This document shows positions 43,078 through 52,453 of a stretch of 64,000 bases of DNA, piece after piece. The position numbers and the translations under genes are program-made. Source of the DNA: Paracoccus beibuensis (lineage in GTDB: Bacteria; Pseudomonadota; Alphaproteobacteria; Rhodobacterales; Rhodobacteraceae); assembly GCF_026162625.1 (NCBI RefSeq), contig NZ_JAOTBD010000006.1, positions 62,001 through 126,000 on the forward strand, written 5' to 3'. Below the pieces are notes generated by a model, which made no database searches, was not told the origin of the DNA, and worked only from the letters and a program-made list of their open reading frames with translations. The stretch's first letter is position 1, and every line of letters starts with the position of its first letter.

Positions 43078-44370
43078 TCAGGTCGCACCGAGCAGGTGCA
43101 GCGCCATGCCAGCCAGCCCCGATCCGGCCAGCAGCAGGCCCATTCCGATGCGCAGGCGCAGTGCCGCCACCAGTGCAAGTGCCGACAGCATGGCCGCGGC
43201 GGGGTCGATGGACAGTGGCACCGGCAGTTCGACCTGCAGCGCGCCAGCCTTCACCTGCACGGTCTGCGTCCAGACAAGATGGACCGCGAACCACAGCGCC
43301 AGGTTCAGGATCACGCCGACCACGGCGGCGGTCACGGCCCGCAGCGCGGCGGCCAGGCGGCGGTTCCGGCGCAGACCTTCCATGAAGGGCGCACCAAGGA
43401 AGATCCAGGCAAAGCAGGGCGCGAACGTCACCCAGGTCGCCAGCAGCCCGCCCGCTGTCGCGGCCAGCAGGGGCTGCGCCCAGCCCGCCTCGCGCAGGGC
43501 CGCCATGAAGCCCACGAACTGCAGCACCATGATCAGCGGGCCGGGTGTCGTCTCGGCCATGCCGAGGCCGTCCAGCATCTCTCCGGGCTGCAGCCAGCCG
43601 AGGGGGCCTGCGGCCTCTTGAGCGACCCAGGCCAGCGCGGCGTAGGCGCCGCCGAAGGTCAGGACCGCAAGCTTGGAAAAGAAGACCGCGATATCGGCGA
43701 AGACGCTGCCGCGGGCGGCTGCCAACAGCGCACCCACTGGAAGAAGCCACAGCGCCAGCGCCCAGAGGGCGGCCCGTCGGGCAGCGCCGGCATCCGGCGC
43801 CGTCAGTGCGGGTCCGACGGGCGGCGGAGGCGCGTGAATGGCCACGGCGCCGATCGCGGCGGCTGCGGCGATCACAAGCGGGAACGGAGCGTCGAAGGCG
43901 AAGAGCGCCAGAAAGGCCAAGAAGGCCAGCAGCCGAAGCGGCGTCGAGGGCAGTGCCTTGCCCGCCAGCCTCACCACCGCCTGAACCACGATCGCCAGGA
44001 CGGCGGCCTTCAGTCCAAGGAACAGCCCCTCGATCACCGCCACGTCGCCCAGAAGGACATAGATCCAGCTGAGCGCCATGATCGCCGCGACGCCCGGCAG
44101 GATGAACAGCACCCCGGCAATCAGCGCGCCGCGCACGCCGCCTGTCAGCCAGCCGATATAGGTCGCCAGCTGCTGGGCCTCGGGTCCGGGAAGCAGCATG
44201 CAGAAGTTCAGCGCGTGCAGGAAGCGGGCCTCGTCGATCCAGCGGCGTTCCTCGACCAGGATGCGGTGCATCACGGCGATCTGCCCCGCAGGCCCCCCGA
44301 AGCTGAGCGCGGCGACGCGCGCCCAGACGGCGAACATCGTGCCAAGGCCGGGCGGGACGTTGGGATGCAT
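43078..44370 (-). CDS. chrA: Chromate transporter
   Basis: CHR-family membrane transporter that exports chromate; some family members may move other anions. The 430-residue product is the long form with two CHR domains of about 200 residues (first with LSFGGPAGQIAVMH and PGPEAQQLATYIG, second with LTFGGAYAALAWV and TTPGPLIMVLQFVG). The start MHPNVPPG at 44370 follows GGAGG. It ends about 50 bases before the TPP riboswitch of the thi operon. Confidence 0.93.
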   Translation of the reverse strand: MHPNVPPGLGTMFAVWARVAALSFGGPAGQIAVMHRILVEERRWIDEARFLHALNFCMLLPGPEAQQLATYIGWLTGGVRGALIAGVLFILPGVAAIMALSWIYVLLGDVAVIEGLFLGLKAAVLAIVVQAVVRLAGKALPSTPLRLLAFLAFLALFAFDAPFPLVIAAAAAIGAVAIHAPPPPVGPALTAPDAGAARRAALWALALWLLPVGALLAAARGSVFADIAVFFSKLAVLTFGGAYAALAWVAQEAAGPLGWLQPGEMLDGLGMAETTPGPLIMVLQFVGFMAALREAGWAQPLLAATAGGLLATWVTFAPCFAWIFLGAPFMEGLRRNRRLAAALRAVTAAVVGVILNLALWFAVHLVWTQTVQVKAGALQVELPVPLSIDPAAAMLSALALVAALRLRIGMGLLLAGSGLAGMALHLLGAT

Positions 44371-44436
44371 GGCTCCTCCGTTTTCGGCGTGGTGCCCCCG
44401 CGGACAGGGGCCGTCAAGCACCCTGTGGGCGGTTGT

Positions 44437-44453
44437 CATGTTGACGTAACATG
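44437..44453. promoter_or_regulatory. Inverted repeat between divergent chrA and the helicase gene
   Basis: CATGTT (44437-44442), five bases and AACATG (44448-44453) form a symmetric site about 70 bases upstream of chrA and 160 upstream of the helicase. Such sites often bind dimeric regulators; no chrB regulator gene is nearby. Confidence 0.3.
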
Positions 44454-44614
44454 TCGTCCGAAAGGCCGTGGACTTTCGGGTGCACGTCGCGTATGGAGCC
44501 GCCTCTGGCCCTGCAGTCTCGGGGCGGCGGGTGCAGGGTGGGCCGGTCGCAGCGACAATGGGTGCCGCTCACCGGATGCCGCGCGAATGGCATCCCCGCA
44601 TTTTGGCGAACCGA

Positions 44615-46513
44615 ATGACCGAACTGAATTTTCCCGCACCGCTTCAGGCGGCGCTGGCCTCCAAGGGCTATGACAGCCTGACAAGCGTGCAGACCGCCGT
44701 TCTGGCGCCCGAGGCGCAGGGCCGCGACGTCCTTGTTTCCGCGCAGACCGGATCCGGCAAGACCGTGGCCTTTGGCCTTGCGATGGGCGCCGACCTGCTG
44801 GAAGGCGACCGCCTGCCAGAGGGAGAGCTGCCGCTGGCGCTGGCCATTGCACCGACGCGCGAGCTTGCGCTGCAGGTCGCCCGAGAGCTGGAATGGCTTT
44901 ACGCCGGGACCGGGGCGCAGATCGCGACCTGCGTCGGCGGCATGGACTATCGCAACGAACGCCGGGCGCTGCAGCGCGGGGCGCAGATCGTGGTCGGCAC
45001 GCCGGGCCGCCTGCGCGACCACATCGACCGGGGCAGCCTGGACCTGTCGGCCCTGCGCGCGGCCGTCCTGGACGAGGCCGACGAGATGCTGGACCTGGGC
45101 TTCCGCGAGGACCTGGAATACATCCTTGGCGCCGCGCCCACCGAACGACGCACGCTGATGTTCTCGGCCACGGTGCCGTCGGCCATCGAGAAGCTGGCCC
45201 GCGACTTTCAACAGGACGCGCTGCGGATCAGCGCCCAGGGCGAGGCGCGCCAGCACGGCGACATCGCCTATCGCGCCTACTCGGTGACGGCCCGCGACCG
45301 CGAGCCCGCGATCTTCAACCTGCTGCGCACCCACGAGGCGCAGACCGCCATCGTCTTCTGCAAGACGAGGGCCAACGTGAACCACCTGCTGGCGCGCATG
45401 TCGAACCGCGGCTTCAAGGTCGTGGCGCTGTCGGGCGAGCTGTCGCAGCAGGAACGGACCCATGCGCTGCAGGCGCTGCGCGACGGTCGGGCGCGGGTTT
45501 GCATCGCGACCGACGTGGCCGCGCGGGGCATCGACCTGCCGGGGCTGGAGCTGGTGATCCACGCCGACCTGCCCACCAACCCCGAAACCCTGCTGCATCG
45601 GTCCGGCCGGACCGGCCGCGCGGGGTCCAAGGGCGTGTCGGCGCTGATCGTGCCGTCCTCGGACTACAAGCGGGCGCAGCGGCTGTTGCAGAACGCCAAG
45701 GTGGTGGCGGAATGGGTCAAGGCACCGTCGGCCGATGACGTGCGCGCGCGCGACGACGAACGGATGATGGACCATCCCGGCCTGACCGAGGAAGTGGGCG
45801 ACGACGCCCCGCTGGCAGCACAGCTTCTCGAGAAGTTCGGGGCCGAGCAGGTCGCAGCGGCGTTCCTGAAGCTGTGGCGCGAAGGTCGTCCCGCCGCCGA
45901 GGAGCTGATGGAGACGCAGGCCCCGCCCGCCCCCATGGCGCCCCGAGAGCCGCGCGAGTTCGGGCCTTCGGTCTGGTTCACGCTGTCGGTCGGCCATTCC
46001 GGCCGCGCCGAAGCGCGCTGGCTGTTGCCCAAGATCTGCGATGCGGGCGGGATCACCCGTGACGGCATCGGCGCGATCCGCGTGAAGCAGGACCTGTCCT
46101 ACGTCCAGATCGCGGCGTCCCAGGCCGACCGCTTCGGCGACTTCATCGAGATCACTCCCGAGGTGACGATGCGCCGGATGCAGGGCGAGCCGGATCTGGA
46201 CGCCCAGGCCCCCCGGCCGCGTTTCGACCGCGACGACCGTCCCGCGCGCAAGCCGGCCCCGCGCAAGAACGCGCCGGACAGCGAAGGTCACAAGGCGCGT
46301 GTCAAGTCGGCGCGCGGCGGGTGGCTGCCCGATGACGCGCCCCTCGCCGATCCGCGTACCGAGGGCCCGCGCCCGCCCCTGAAGGCCTGGAAGAAGAAAT
46401 CTTCGGCCGGCGAGGGTGCCGGCAAGCCCGCATGGGCCGCCAAGGGCAAGCCGCGCGCGGACCGTCCCGGCACCGCCAAGCCGCATCGCAAGGGACCGAA
46501 GCGGCCCGGCTGA
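44615..46513 (+). CDS. deaD: DEAD-box RNA helicase, DeaD/CsdA type
   Basis: An ATP-dependent RNA helicase for cold adaptation and ribosome assembly. The 632-residue product has Q-motif, SAQTGSGKT, PTRELA, TPGR, VLDEADEML, SAT and the motif VI GRTGRAG, then a DbpA-type RNA-binding domain (WFTLSVGHSGRAEARWLLPK) near residue 455-520 and a Lys/Arg-rich tail. MTELNFPAPLQ at 44615 is preferred over a longer frame upstream. Confidence 0.93.
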   Translation: MTELNFPAPLQAALASKGYDSLTSVQTAVLAPEAQGRDVLVSAQTGSGKTVAFGLAMGADLLEGDRLPEGELPLALAIAPTRELALQVARELEWLYAGTGAQIATCVGGMDYRNERRALQRGAQIVVGTPGRLRDHIDRGSLDLSALRAAVLDEADEMLDLGFREDLEYILGAAPTERRTLMFSATVPSAIEKLARDFQQDALRISAQGEARQHGDIAYRAYSVTARDREPAIFNLLRTHEAQTAIVFCKTRANVNHLLARMSNRGFKVVALSGELSQQERTHALQALRDGRARVCIATDVAARGIDLPGLELVIHADLPTNPETLLHRSGRTGRAGSKGVSALIVPSSDYKRAQRLLQNAKVVAEWVKAPSADDVRARDDERMMDHPGLTEEVGDDAPLAAQLLEKFGAEQVAAAFLKLWREGRPAAEELMETQAPPAPMAPREPREFGPSVWFTLSVGHSGRAEARWLLPKICDAGGITRDGIGAIRVKQDLSYVQIAASQADRFGDFIEITPEVTMRRMQGEPDLDAQAPRPRFDRDDRPARKPAPRKNAPDSEGHKARVKSARGGWLPDDAPLADPRTEGPRPPLKAWKKKSSAGEGAGKPAWAAKGKPRADRPGTAKPHRKGPKRPG

Positions 46514-46538
46514 CCTGATCCTGCCCAGTCGGTTCGCA

Positions 46539-46561
46539 GCCTGCCCAATGGGCGGGCAGGC
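46539..46561 (+). terminator. First hairpin after the helicase gene
   Basis: GCCTGCCC (46539-46546) pairs with GGGCAGGC (46554-46561) around a 7-base loop, 25 bases past the stop. It has no T tract and stands before a stronger terminator. Confidence 0.45.
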
Positions 46562-46590
46562 GTTCATCGGGCAGGGCGCAATGTCTGAAG

Positions 46591-46620
46591 GCGCCGGACA
46601 GGGCTCTGTCCGGCGCTTTT
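46591..46620 (+). terminator. Intrinsic terminator after the helicase gene
   Basis: An 11-bp perfect stem (GCGCCGGACAG 46591-46601 with CTGTCCGGCGC 46606-46616), a GGCT loop and TTTT at 46617-46620. It separates the helicase from the polyamine operon. Confidence 0.85.
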
Positions 46621-46734
46621 CGTTGCGGCGGGAACAGCGCATGAAATGTCGCAAATTGTCTTGCCAGTCTACCGACAGCCCGCATAACCTGCGGCTTGCG
46701 CTGAACAACAAAACGACAACAGGGAGAGCGCCCT

Positions 46735-47838
46735 TTGCTGGACAACCGCCGCGGCGACACGTTCGTCGCCTTCGAGCATGTGCAAAAAAGCTATGACGGA
46801 CAGACGCTTGTCGTCAAAGACTTGAACCTCTCGATTGCCAAGGGAGAGTTCGTGACGATGCTGGGGCCGTCAGGCTCGGGCAAGACCACCTGCCTGATGA
46901 TGCTGGCGGGTTTCGAAACCGCCACCCACGGAGAAATCCGCCTGGACGGGCGCCCGATCAACCAGGTGCCGCCCCACAAGCGCGGCATCGGCATGGTGTT
47001 CCAGAACTACGCACTCTTTCCGCACATGACGGTCGGTGAGAACCTGTCCTTCCCGCTGGAAGTCCGCGGCATGGGCAAGTCCGAGCGCGAGAGCCGTGTC
47101 AAGCGCGCGCTGGACATGGTCCAGATGGGCAGCTTCATCAACCGCCGTCCCGCGCAGTTGTCCGGCGGCCAACAGCAGCGGATCGCGCTCGCCCGCGCGC
47201 TGGTCTTCGACCCCGAACTGGTGCTGATGGATGAACCCCTGGGCGCGCTGGACAAGCAGCTGCGCGAGCATATGCAGTTCGAAATCAAGCACCTGCACGA
47301 GGAACTTGGAATTACCGTCGTCTACGTCACGCATGACCAGGGCGAGGCGCTGACCATGTCCGACCGGATCGCGGTCTTCAACGACGGCCGCATCCAGCAG
47401 CTTGCCCCGCCGGCGGCGCTCTACGAGGCGCCCGAAAACAGCTTCGTGGCGAACTTCATCGGCGAAAACAATGCGCTTCCGGGCATGATCGAACAGCTCC
47501 AGGGCGACAAGGCGCTGGTGCGGCTGGACGGGGGCGGCGTCATCGACGCGACCGCCGTCAATATCCGCGAAGTAGGCCAGCGCACCACCGTCTCGATCCG
47601 CCCCGAGCGGGTGGAGTTCAAGCCCGAGATGATGCCGCAGGGCGCCCACACGATCGAGGCGAAGGTCGTCGAGGTGATCTATATGGGCGACATCCTGCGC
47701 GCCCGCCTGTCGGTGGCCGGCAGCGACAACTTTGTCATGAAGATGCGCAACACGATCGGTCAGACCCGGCTGGCACCGGGGCAGCAGATCCGCATCGGCT
47801 GGCACCCGCAGGACGCACGTGCCCTGGACCCCGTCTGA
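46735..47838 (+). CDS. potA: Polyamine-type ABC transporter ATP-binding protein
   Basis: ATPase of a spermidine/putrescine-type importer. Walker A GPSGSGKTT, Q-loop MVFQNYALFPHMTV, signature LSGGQQQR, Walker B VLMDEPLGALD, switch His in VTHDQGEA and a C-terminal TOBE/OB domain (IRPERVEFKPEMM...ARLSVAGSD). The only start at the N-terminal family position is a TTG at 46735, behind GGGAGAG; this rare start may limit expression. 367 residues. It heads a six-gene operon. Confidence 0.9.
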   Translation: MLDNRRGDTFVAFEHVQKSYDGQTLVVKDLNLSIAKGEFVTMLGPSGSGKTTCLMMLAGFETATHGEIRLDGRPINQVPPHKRGIGMVFQNYALFPHMTVGENLSFPLEVRGMGKSERESRVKRALDMVQMGSFINRRPAQLSGGQQQRIALARALVFDPELVLMDEPLGALDKQLREHMQFEIKHLHEELGITVVYVTHDQGEALTMSDRIAVFNDGRIQQLAPPAALYEAPENSFVANFIGENNALPGMIEQLQGDKALVRLDGGGVIDATAVNIREVGQRTTVSIRPERVEFKPEMMPQGAHTIEAKVVEVIYMGDILRARLSVAGSDNFVMKMRNTIGQTRLAPGQQIRIGWHPQDARALDPV

Positions 47839-47917
47839 GCGGGTCCCGCGCCATTGCCGCATCTTGCGGCCAAGAACGACGGCCGAAGCGCCGCGCCTTT
47901 TCCAACTGGAGATCCTG

Positions 47918-48988
47918 ATGAAACGAGTTCTTTTTCTTGGCACCGCGATCGGCCTGATCGGCGGCCCCGCACTGGCCGACGTCAACCTGCTGTCCTGGGG
48001 TGGCGCCTATGGCAACAGCCACCTTGAAGCCTATGCCAAGCCCTTCACCGATGAAACGGGCACCGCGGTGAATATGTCGGATGCCGACAATCCTGCCACG
48101 CCGATCAAGGCGCAGGTCGAGGCGGGCAACGTCTCGATCGACGTGGCCTCGGTCGAATATGCCGACGCGGTGCGCCTGTGCGACGAGGGCGCGCTGGAAA
48201 CCATCGACACCTCGATCCTGGTTGCGGCCGAGGACGGCACCGCCGCCGAGGAAGACTTCATCGACGGCGCGATCACCGAATGCTTCGTCGGCACCGACGT
48301 CTATTCGATGGTGCTGGCCTTCAACGCCGACAAGTATGCCGATGCCAAGCCTGCCAGCCCGGCGGACTTCTTCGACACCGAGAGTTTCCCCGGCAAGCGC
48401 ACCATGCGCAAGGGCGCCAAGTTCAACCTGGAACTGGCGCTGATGGCCGATGGCGTGCCCGCGGCCGAGGTCTATGACGTCCTGGCGACGCCAGAGGGCG
48501 TGGACCGCGCATTCGCCAAGCTGGACACGATCAAGGACGACGTGATCTGGTGGGAAGCGGGCGCGCAGCCCCCGCAGTTGCTGGCCGATGGAGAGGTCAA
48601 CATGGCCTATGCCTTCAACGGCCGGATCTTCAACGCCGCGCAGGCGGATGGCCAGCCGTTCGAGATCATCTGGGACGGCCAGATCTATGAGATGGAGGGC
48701 TGGGTCGTGCCGAAGGGCGCCCCGAACCTGGAAGAGGCGATGGAATTCGTGGCCTGGACCACGGCGCCCGCGCCCCAGGCTCGCGCCGCCGAATTCATCA
48801 GCTATGGCCCGCCGCGCCGTTCGGCCGCGTCTATGGTCGGCAATATCGAGGGCGGCGACCAGCCGATGGGCCCGCACCTGCCGACCTCCGAGGCGAACAT
48901 GACGAATGCCCTCGGCTCGGACCTGGATTTCTGGGTCGATCACGACGCGGAACTGAACGAGCGCTTCAACAGCTGGCTGGCCAGCTGA
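47918..48988 (+). CDS. Polyamine-type ABC substrate-binding protein 1
   Basis: A 356-residue periplasmic binding protein (signal peptide MKRVLFLGTAIGLIGGPALA) of the PotD/PotF-like family: LLSWGGAYGNSHLEAYAKPF, IWWEAGAQPPQLLADGEV and WDGQIYEMEGWVVPKGAP. A near copy follows at 49066; both share the NSWLAS C-terminus. The polyamine or related cation bound is unknown. A 10-bp hairpin at 48995-49019 follows. Confidence 0.9.
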   Translation: MKRVLFLGTAIGLIGGPALADVNLLSWGGAYGNSHLEAYAKPFTDETGTAVNMSDADNPATPIKAQVEAGNVSIDVASVEYADAVRLCDEGALETIDTSILVAAEDGTAAEEDFIDGAITECFVGTDVYSMVLAFNADKYADAKPASPADFFDTESFPGKRTMRKGAKFNLELALMADGVPAAEVYDVLATPEGVDRAFAKLDTIKDDVIWWEAGAQPPQLLADGEVNMAYAFNGRIFNAAQADGQPFEIIWDGQIYEMEGWVVPKGAPNLEEAMEFVAWTTAPAPQARAAEFISYGPPRRSAASMVGNIEGGDQPMGPHLPTSEANMTNALGSDLDFWVDHDAELNERFNSWLAS

Positions 48989-48994
48989 GCCGAA

Positions 48995-49019
48995 GGCCGG
49001 GCCGGATCACGGCCCGGCC
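48995..49019 (+). promoter_or_regulatory. Hairpin after binding protein 1
   Basis: GGCCGGGCCG (48995-49004) pairs perfectly with CGGCCCGGCC (49010-49019) around a GATCA loop. With no T tract it probably stabilises the upstream mRNA end or lowers downstream expression. Confidence 0.55.
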
Positions 49020-49065
49020 CACCACCATAACGGGCCGCAAAGGTCCATCCACGGGGAGAAGAGAC

Positions 49066-50142
49066 ATGAAAACCACCTTGATCCTGAGCACCGCGCTGAC
49101 GGGGCTGGCCTTCACGGCCACCGCCCAGGAAGTCAACGTCGTGTCCTGGGGCGGCGCCTATGAGCGCAGCCAGGTCGAAGCCTATAACAAGCCCTTCACC
49201 GAAGAGACCGGCATCAAGGTCAACATGATCGCCGCCGACGATCCCGCCACGCCGCTGAACGCGCAGGTCGAGGCCGGCAACGTCACCGGCGACGTCTTCG
49301 ACATCGAGGTCTCAAGCGCGATCCGCCTGTGCGACGAGGGCGCGCTGGTCGAGATCGACCACGATTCGCTGCCCGCCGCGCCCGACGGAACCCCCGCGAC
49401 CGAGGATTTCATCGACGGCGCGCTGCAGGATTGCGCGGTCGCCAACATTTTCTGGGGCACGGTCATCGCCTATAACACCGAAAAATTTGAAAGCGAGGCG
49501 CCGACGACCGCTGCCGATTTCTTCGACACCGAGACCTATCCCGGCAAGCGCGGCCTGCCCAAGAACCCCAAGCGGACGCTCTATCTGGCGCTGATCGCGG
49601 ATGGTGTGGCCGCGGACGAGATCTATGACGTGTTGTCCACCGACGAGGGCGTGGACCGGGCCTTTGCGAAACTGGACACGATCAAGAACGACGTCGTCTG
49701 GTGGGAGGCCGGCGCCCAGCCCGTCCAGCTGCTGGCCGATGGAGAGGTCAGCATGACCACCGTCTATAACGGCCGGGTCTTCGACGCGATGGTGGCCGAG
49801 AACCAGCCCTTCGAGGTGATCTGGGACGGGCAGTACATGGACATGGACATGTTCGTGATCCCCAAGGACGCCCCGAACCCCGAAGCCGCGATGGAATACC
49901 TGAAATTCGCCACCGGCACGCAGCCGCTGGCCGATCAGGCGAAATACATCGCCTATGGTCCGTCGCGCAAATCCTCGGCCGATCTGGTCGGGATGTACGA
50001 GGATGGCACGACCGAGATGGCGCCGCACATGCCCACCTCGCCCGAGCATCTGGAGAACGCGGTCATGGACGACCCCGAATTCTGGGCCGACCACGATGCC
50101 GAGCTGACCGAGCGCTTCAACAGCTGGCTGGCCTCTTCCTGA
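49066..50142 (+). CDS. Polyamine-type ABC substrate-binding protein 2
   Basis: A 358-residue paralogue of the preceding gene, with its own signal peptide (MKTTLILSTALTGLAFTATA) and parallel motifs: VVSWGGAYERSQVEAYNKPF, VWWEAGAQPVQLLADGEV, WDGQYMDMDMFVIPKDAP and FNSWLASS. The two are similar along their whole length, so this is a tandem duplication, with changes in the ligand-facing segments (for example YAFNGRIFNA against TVYNGRVFDA). The pair may widen the substrate range of one transporter. Confidence 0.9.
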   Translation: MKTTLILSTALTGLAFTATAQEVNVVSWGGAYERSQVEAYNKPFTEETGIKVNMIAADDPATPLNAQVEAGNVTGDVFDIEVSSAIRLCDEGALVEIDHDSLPAAPDGTPATEDFIDGALQDCAVANIFWGTVIAYNTEKFESEAPTTAADFFDTETYPGKRGLPKNPKRTLYLALIADGVAADEIYDVLSTDEGVDRAFAKLDTIKNDVVWWEAGAQPVQLLADGEVSMTTVYNGRVFDAMVAENQPFEVIWDGQYMDMDMFVIPKDAPNPEAAMEYLKFATGTQPLADQAKYIAYGPSRKSSADLVGMYEDGTTEMAPHMPTSPEHLENAVMDDPEFWADHDAELTERFNSWLASS

Positions 50143-50150
50143 TCCGAACG

Positions 50151-50177
50151 CCGCCGCGCCCCGCCGGGGTGCGGCGG
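50151..50177 (+). promoter_or_regulatory. Hairpin after binding protein 2
   Basis: CCGCCGC (50151-50157) with GCGGCGG (50171-50177), plus an inner CCCC/GGGG pair (50159-50162, 50166-50169), form a long GC hairpin without a T tract, mirroring the hairpin after binding protein 1. Confidence 0.55.
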
Positions 50178-50197
50178 CCCTGACTGCCGGGGACGAC

Positions 50198-51499
50198 ATG
50201 GCGAACGCCGCACTTGATCCACATGCCGCCATCGCGACGACCGCTTCGGGCGTCGAGACGGGCCGGCTGACCACCGCCGACGGCAAACCGCTGGCCCGCG
50301 CCCTGGCGCGCAGCCAGCGACGCGCGCGCCGCCGCGCCTTTCTGCTGGTGCTGCCGCTGCTGGCCTTCATCCTGATCACCTTCGTGGTGCCGATCGGCCA
50401 GATGCTGCAGCGGTCCTTCTACAACGACGGCTTCTCGGCCAACATGCCAGAGGTGTCGGCCTGGTTCGCCCGGACCGAGCGTGGCACGCCCCCCGACGAG
50501 GAGGCCTGGACGGCGCTGGCCGCCGACCTGACCGCAAGCGCCGAGGCGCGCACGATCGGCGTGGTCGGCACCCGCATCAACTATGACCTGTCGGGGTCGC
50601 GGTCGCTCTTTACCTCGACCGGGCGCCAGGTCCGCAGGGGGATCGAGCCGCCCTATGACCGCGCCCTGCAGGAGATCGACGAGAAGTGGGCCGACCCGCA
50701 GCTGTGGTCCACCATGCGAGAGGCCTCGATACCGGTCACGGCGAACTTTTACCTGGCAGCGGTCGACCGCCAACGCGACGCCGAAGGCAACATCCGACAG
50801 GTCGAGGAACGCCAGCAGGTCTACGTGATGCTGTTCGGCCGCACCTTCTGGCTGTCGGCGGTCATCACGGCGCTGACCTTCGTGCTTGGCTTCCCGATCG
50901 CGCACCTGCTGGCGACGCTGCCGATGCGCAGATCGAACCTGCTGATGATCCTGGTGCTGCTGCCCTTCTGGACCTCGCTTCTGGTGCGGACGACCAGCTG
51001 GATGGTGCTGCTGCAGCAGCAGGGGGTCGTGAACGACATCCTGGTCTGGCTGGGGATCATCGGCGGCGGGCAGCGGCTGCAGATGATCTATAACCAGACC
51101 GGCACGATCATCGCCATGACGCATATCCTGCTGCCGTTCATGATCCTGCCGCTGTATTCGGTGATGCGGACGATCAACCCGTCCTATGTCCGGGCCGCCC
51201 GCAGCCTGGGCGCGACCAGCTGGACGGCCTTCCGCCGCATCTATTTCCCGCAGACGCTGCCGGGGCTGGGGGCGGGGGCGATGCTGGTCTTCATCCTGGC
51301 CGTCGGCTACTACATCACGCCCGCGCTGGTCGGGGGGGCGTCGGGGCAACTGATTTCCAATATGATCGCGATGCACATGACCGACACGCTGAACTGGTCG
51401 ATGGCCGCGGCGTTGGCGGCGATCCTGCTGGCGGCGGTTCTGGTGCTTTACTGGCTCTATGACCGGCTGGTCGGCGTCGACAACCTGAAACTGGGGTAA
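50198..51499 (+). CDS. potB: Polyamine-type ABC transporter permease 1
   Basis: A 433-residue PotB/PotH-type permease. After a cytosolic N-terminus and helix 1 (LLVLPLLAFILITFVVPIGQ), a periplasmic insert of about 120 residues precedes the five core helices, with the EAA loop YVRAARSLGATSWTAFRRIY. The insert is longer than in E. coli PotB but typical for this family in Rhodobacteraceae. The second permease starts three bases after its stop. Confidence 0.88.
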   Translation: MANAALDPHAAIATTASGVETGRLTTADGKPLARALARSQRRARRRAFLLVLPLLAFILITFVVPIGQMLQRSFYNDGFSANMPEVSAWFARTERGTPPDEEAWTALAADLTASAEARTIGVVGTRINYDLSGSRSLFTSTGRQVRRGIEPPYDRALQEIDEKWADPQLWSTMREASIPVTANFYLAAVDRQRDAEGNIRQVEERQQVYVMLFGRTFWLSAVITALTFVLGFPIAHLLATLPMRRSNLLMILVLLPFWTSLLVRTTSWMVLLQQQGVVNDILVWLGIIGGGQRLQMIYNQTGTIIAMTHILLPFMILPLYSVMRTINPSYVRAARSLGATSWTAFRRIYFPQTLPGLGAGAMLVFILAVGYYITPALVGGASGQLISNMIAMHMTDTLNWSMAAALAAILLAAVLVLYWLYDRLVGVDNLKLG

Positions 51500-51502
51500 T
51501 CC

Positions 51503-52453
51503 ATGGCCGTTCCGACCTATGCAAGCCCGCTGGAGCGTGCCTGGCACTATGCCTACCTGGCGATCTGCGCGGCGATCTTCTTCTTCCTGATCGCGCCGAT
51601 CATCGTGATCATCCCGCTGTCCTTCAACGTCGAGCCCTACTTCACCTTCACCGACAAGATGCTGTCGCTGGACGCCGACGGCTACAGCCTGCGCTGGTAC
51701 CGCAGCCTGCTGACATTCGGGATGCAGAACCCGGATGCGACGGGAGCGGCCTTCTGGTCGGATGCCTGGGCCAATGCGAAATGGGTGAATGCGGCCAAGA
51801 ACTCGATCATCATCGGGGTGTTCTCGACCATCGTCGCGACGGGGCTGGGCACGCTGGCAGCCCTTGGCCTGTCGCGCCCCGAGATGCCGTTCCGCCGCGC
51901 GATCATGGCGATCCTGATCTCTCCGATGATCGTGCCGCTGATCATCACGGCGACGGGGATGTTCTTCTTCTATTCGAACCCGTGCGAATTGCTGACCATG
52001 TTCGGGCTGTCGCCGGAATGCGGACGGCTGGCGGGCACCTATCTGGGCGTGATCCTGGCCCATGCCACGCTTGGCATCCCTTTCGTCATCATCACGGTGA
52101 CGGCGACGCTGGTCGGGTTCGATCAGTCGCTGAACCGCGCGGCGGCCAGCCTTGGGGCGAACCCCCGCACGACCTTCTTCCGGGTGACGATGCCGCTGAT
52201 CCTGCCCGGCGTGATCTCGGGTGCGCTCTTTGCCTTTGTCACCTCGTTCGACGAGGTGGTGGCGGTGCTGTTCATCGCCGGTCCCGACCAGCAGACGATC
52301 CCGCGGCAGATGTGGAACGGCATCCGCGAACAGATCAGCCCCGCGATCCTGGCGGTGGCGACGCTGCTGGTGGTGTTCTCGATCCTGCTGCTGACCACGG
52401 TCGAGCTGCTGCGCCGCCGGTCCGAGCGTATCCGCGGCGTCACCCCCCGATGA
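51503..52453 (+). CDS. potC: Polyamine-type ABC transporter permease 2
   Basis: A 316-residue PotC/PotI-type permease with six helices and the EAA loop LNRAAASLGANPRTTFFRVT. It has a small cysteine-bearing insert (NPCELLTMFGLSPECGR) in a periplasmic loop. Its stop overlaps the hemerythrin gene ATG by four bases (ATGA). Confidence 0.88.
   Translation: MAVPTYASPLERAWHYAYLAICAAIFFFLIAPIIVIIPLSFNVEPYFTFTDKMLSLDADGYSLRWYRSLLTFGMQNPDATGAAFWSDAWANAKWVNAAKNSIIIGVFSTIVATGLGTLAALGLSRPEMPFRRAIMAILISPMIVPLIITATGMFFFYSNPCELLTMFGLSPECGRLAGTYLGVILAHATLGIPFVIITVTATLVGFDQSLNRAAASLGANPRTTFFRVTMPLILPGVISGALFAFVTSFDEVVAVLFIAGPDQQTIPRQMWNGIREQISPAILAVATLLVVFSILLLTTVELLRRRSERIRGVTPR

Noticed and set aside
44414..46711. 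765-codon frame antisense to the DeaD helicase
   Set aside because: Overlaps a complete DEAD-box gene; no recognisable domain.
50117..52063. 648-codon frame antisense to both permeases
   Set aside because: His/Arg/Gln-rich shadow of membrane genes.
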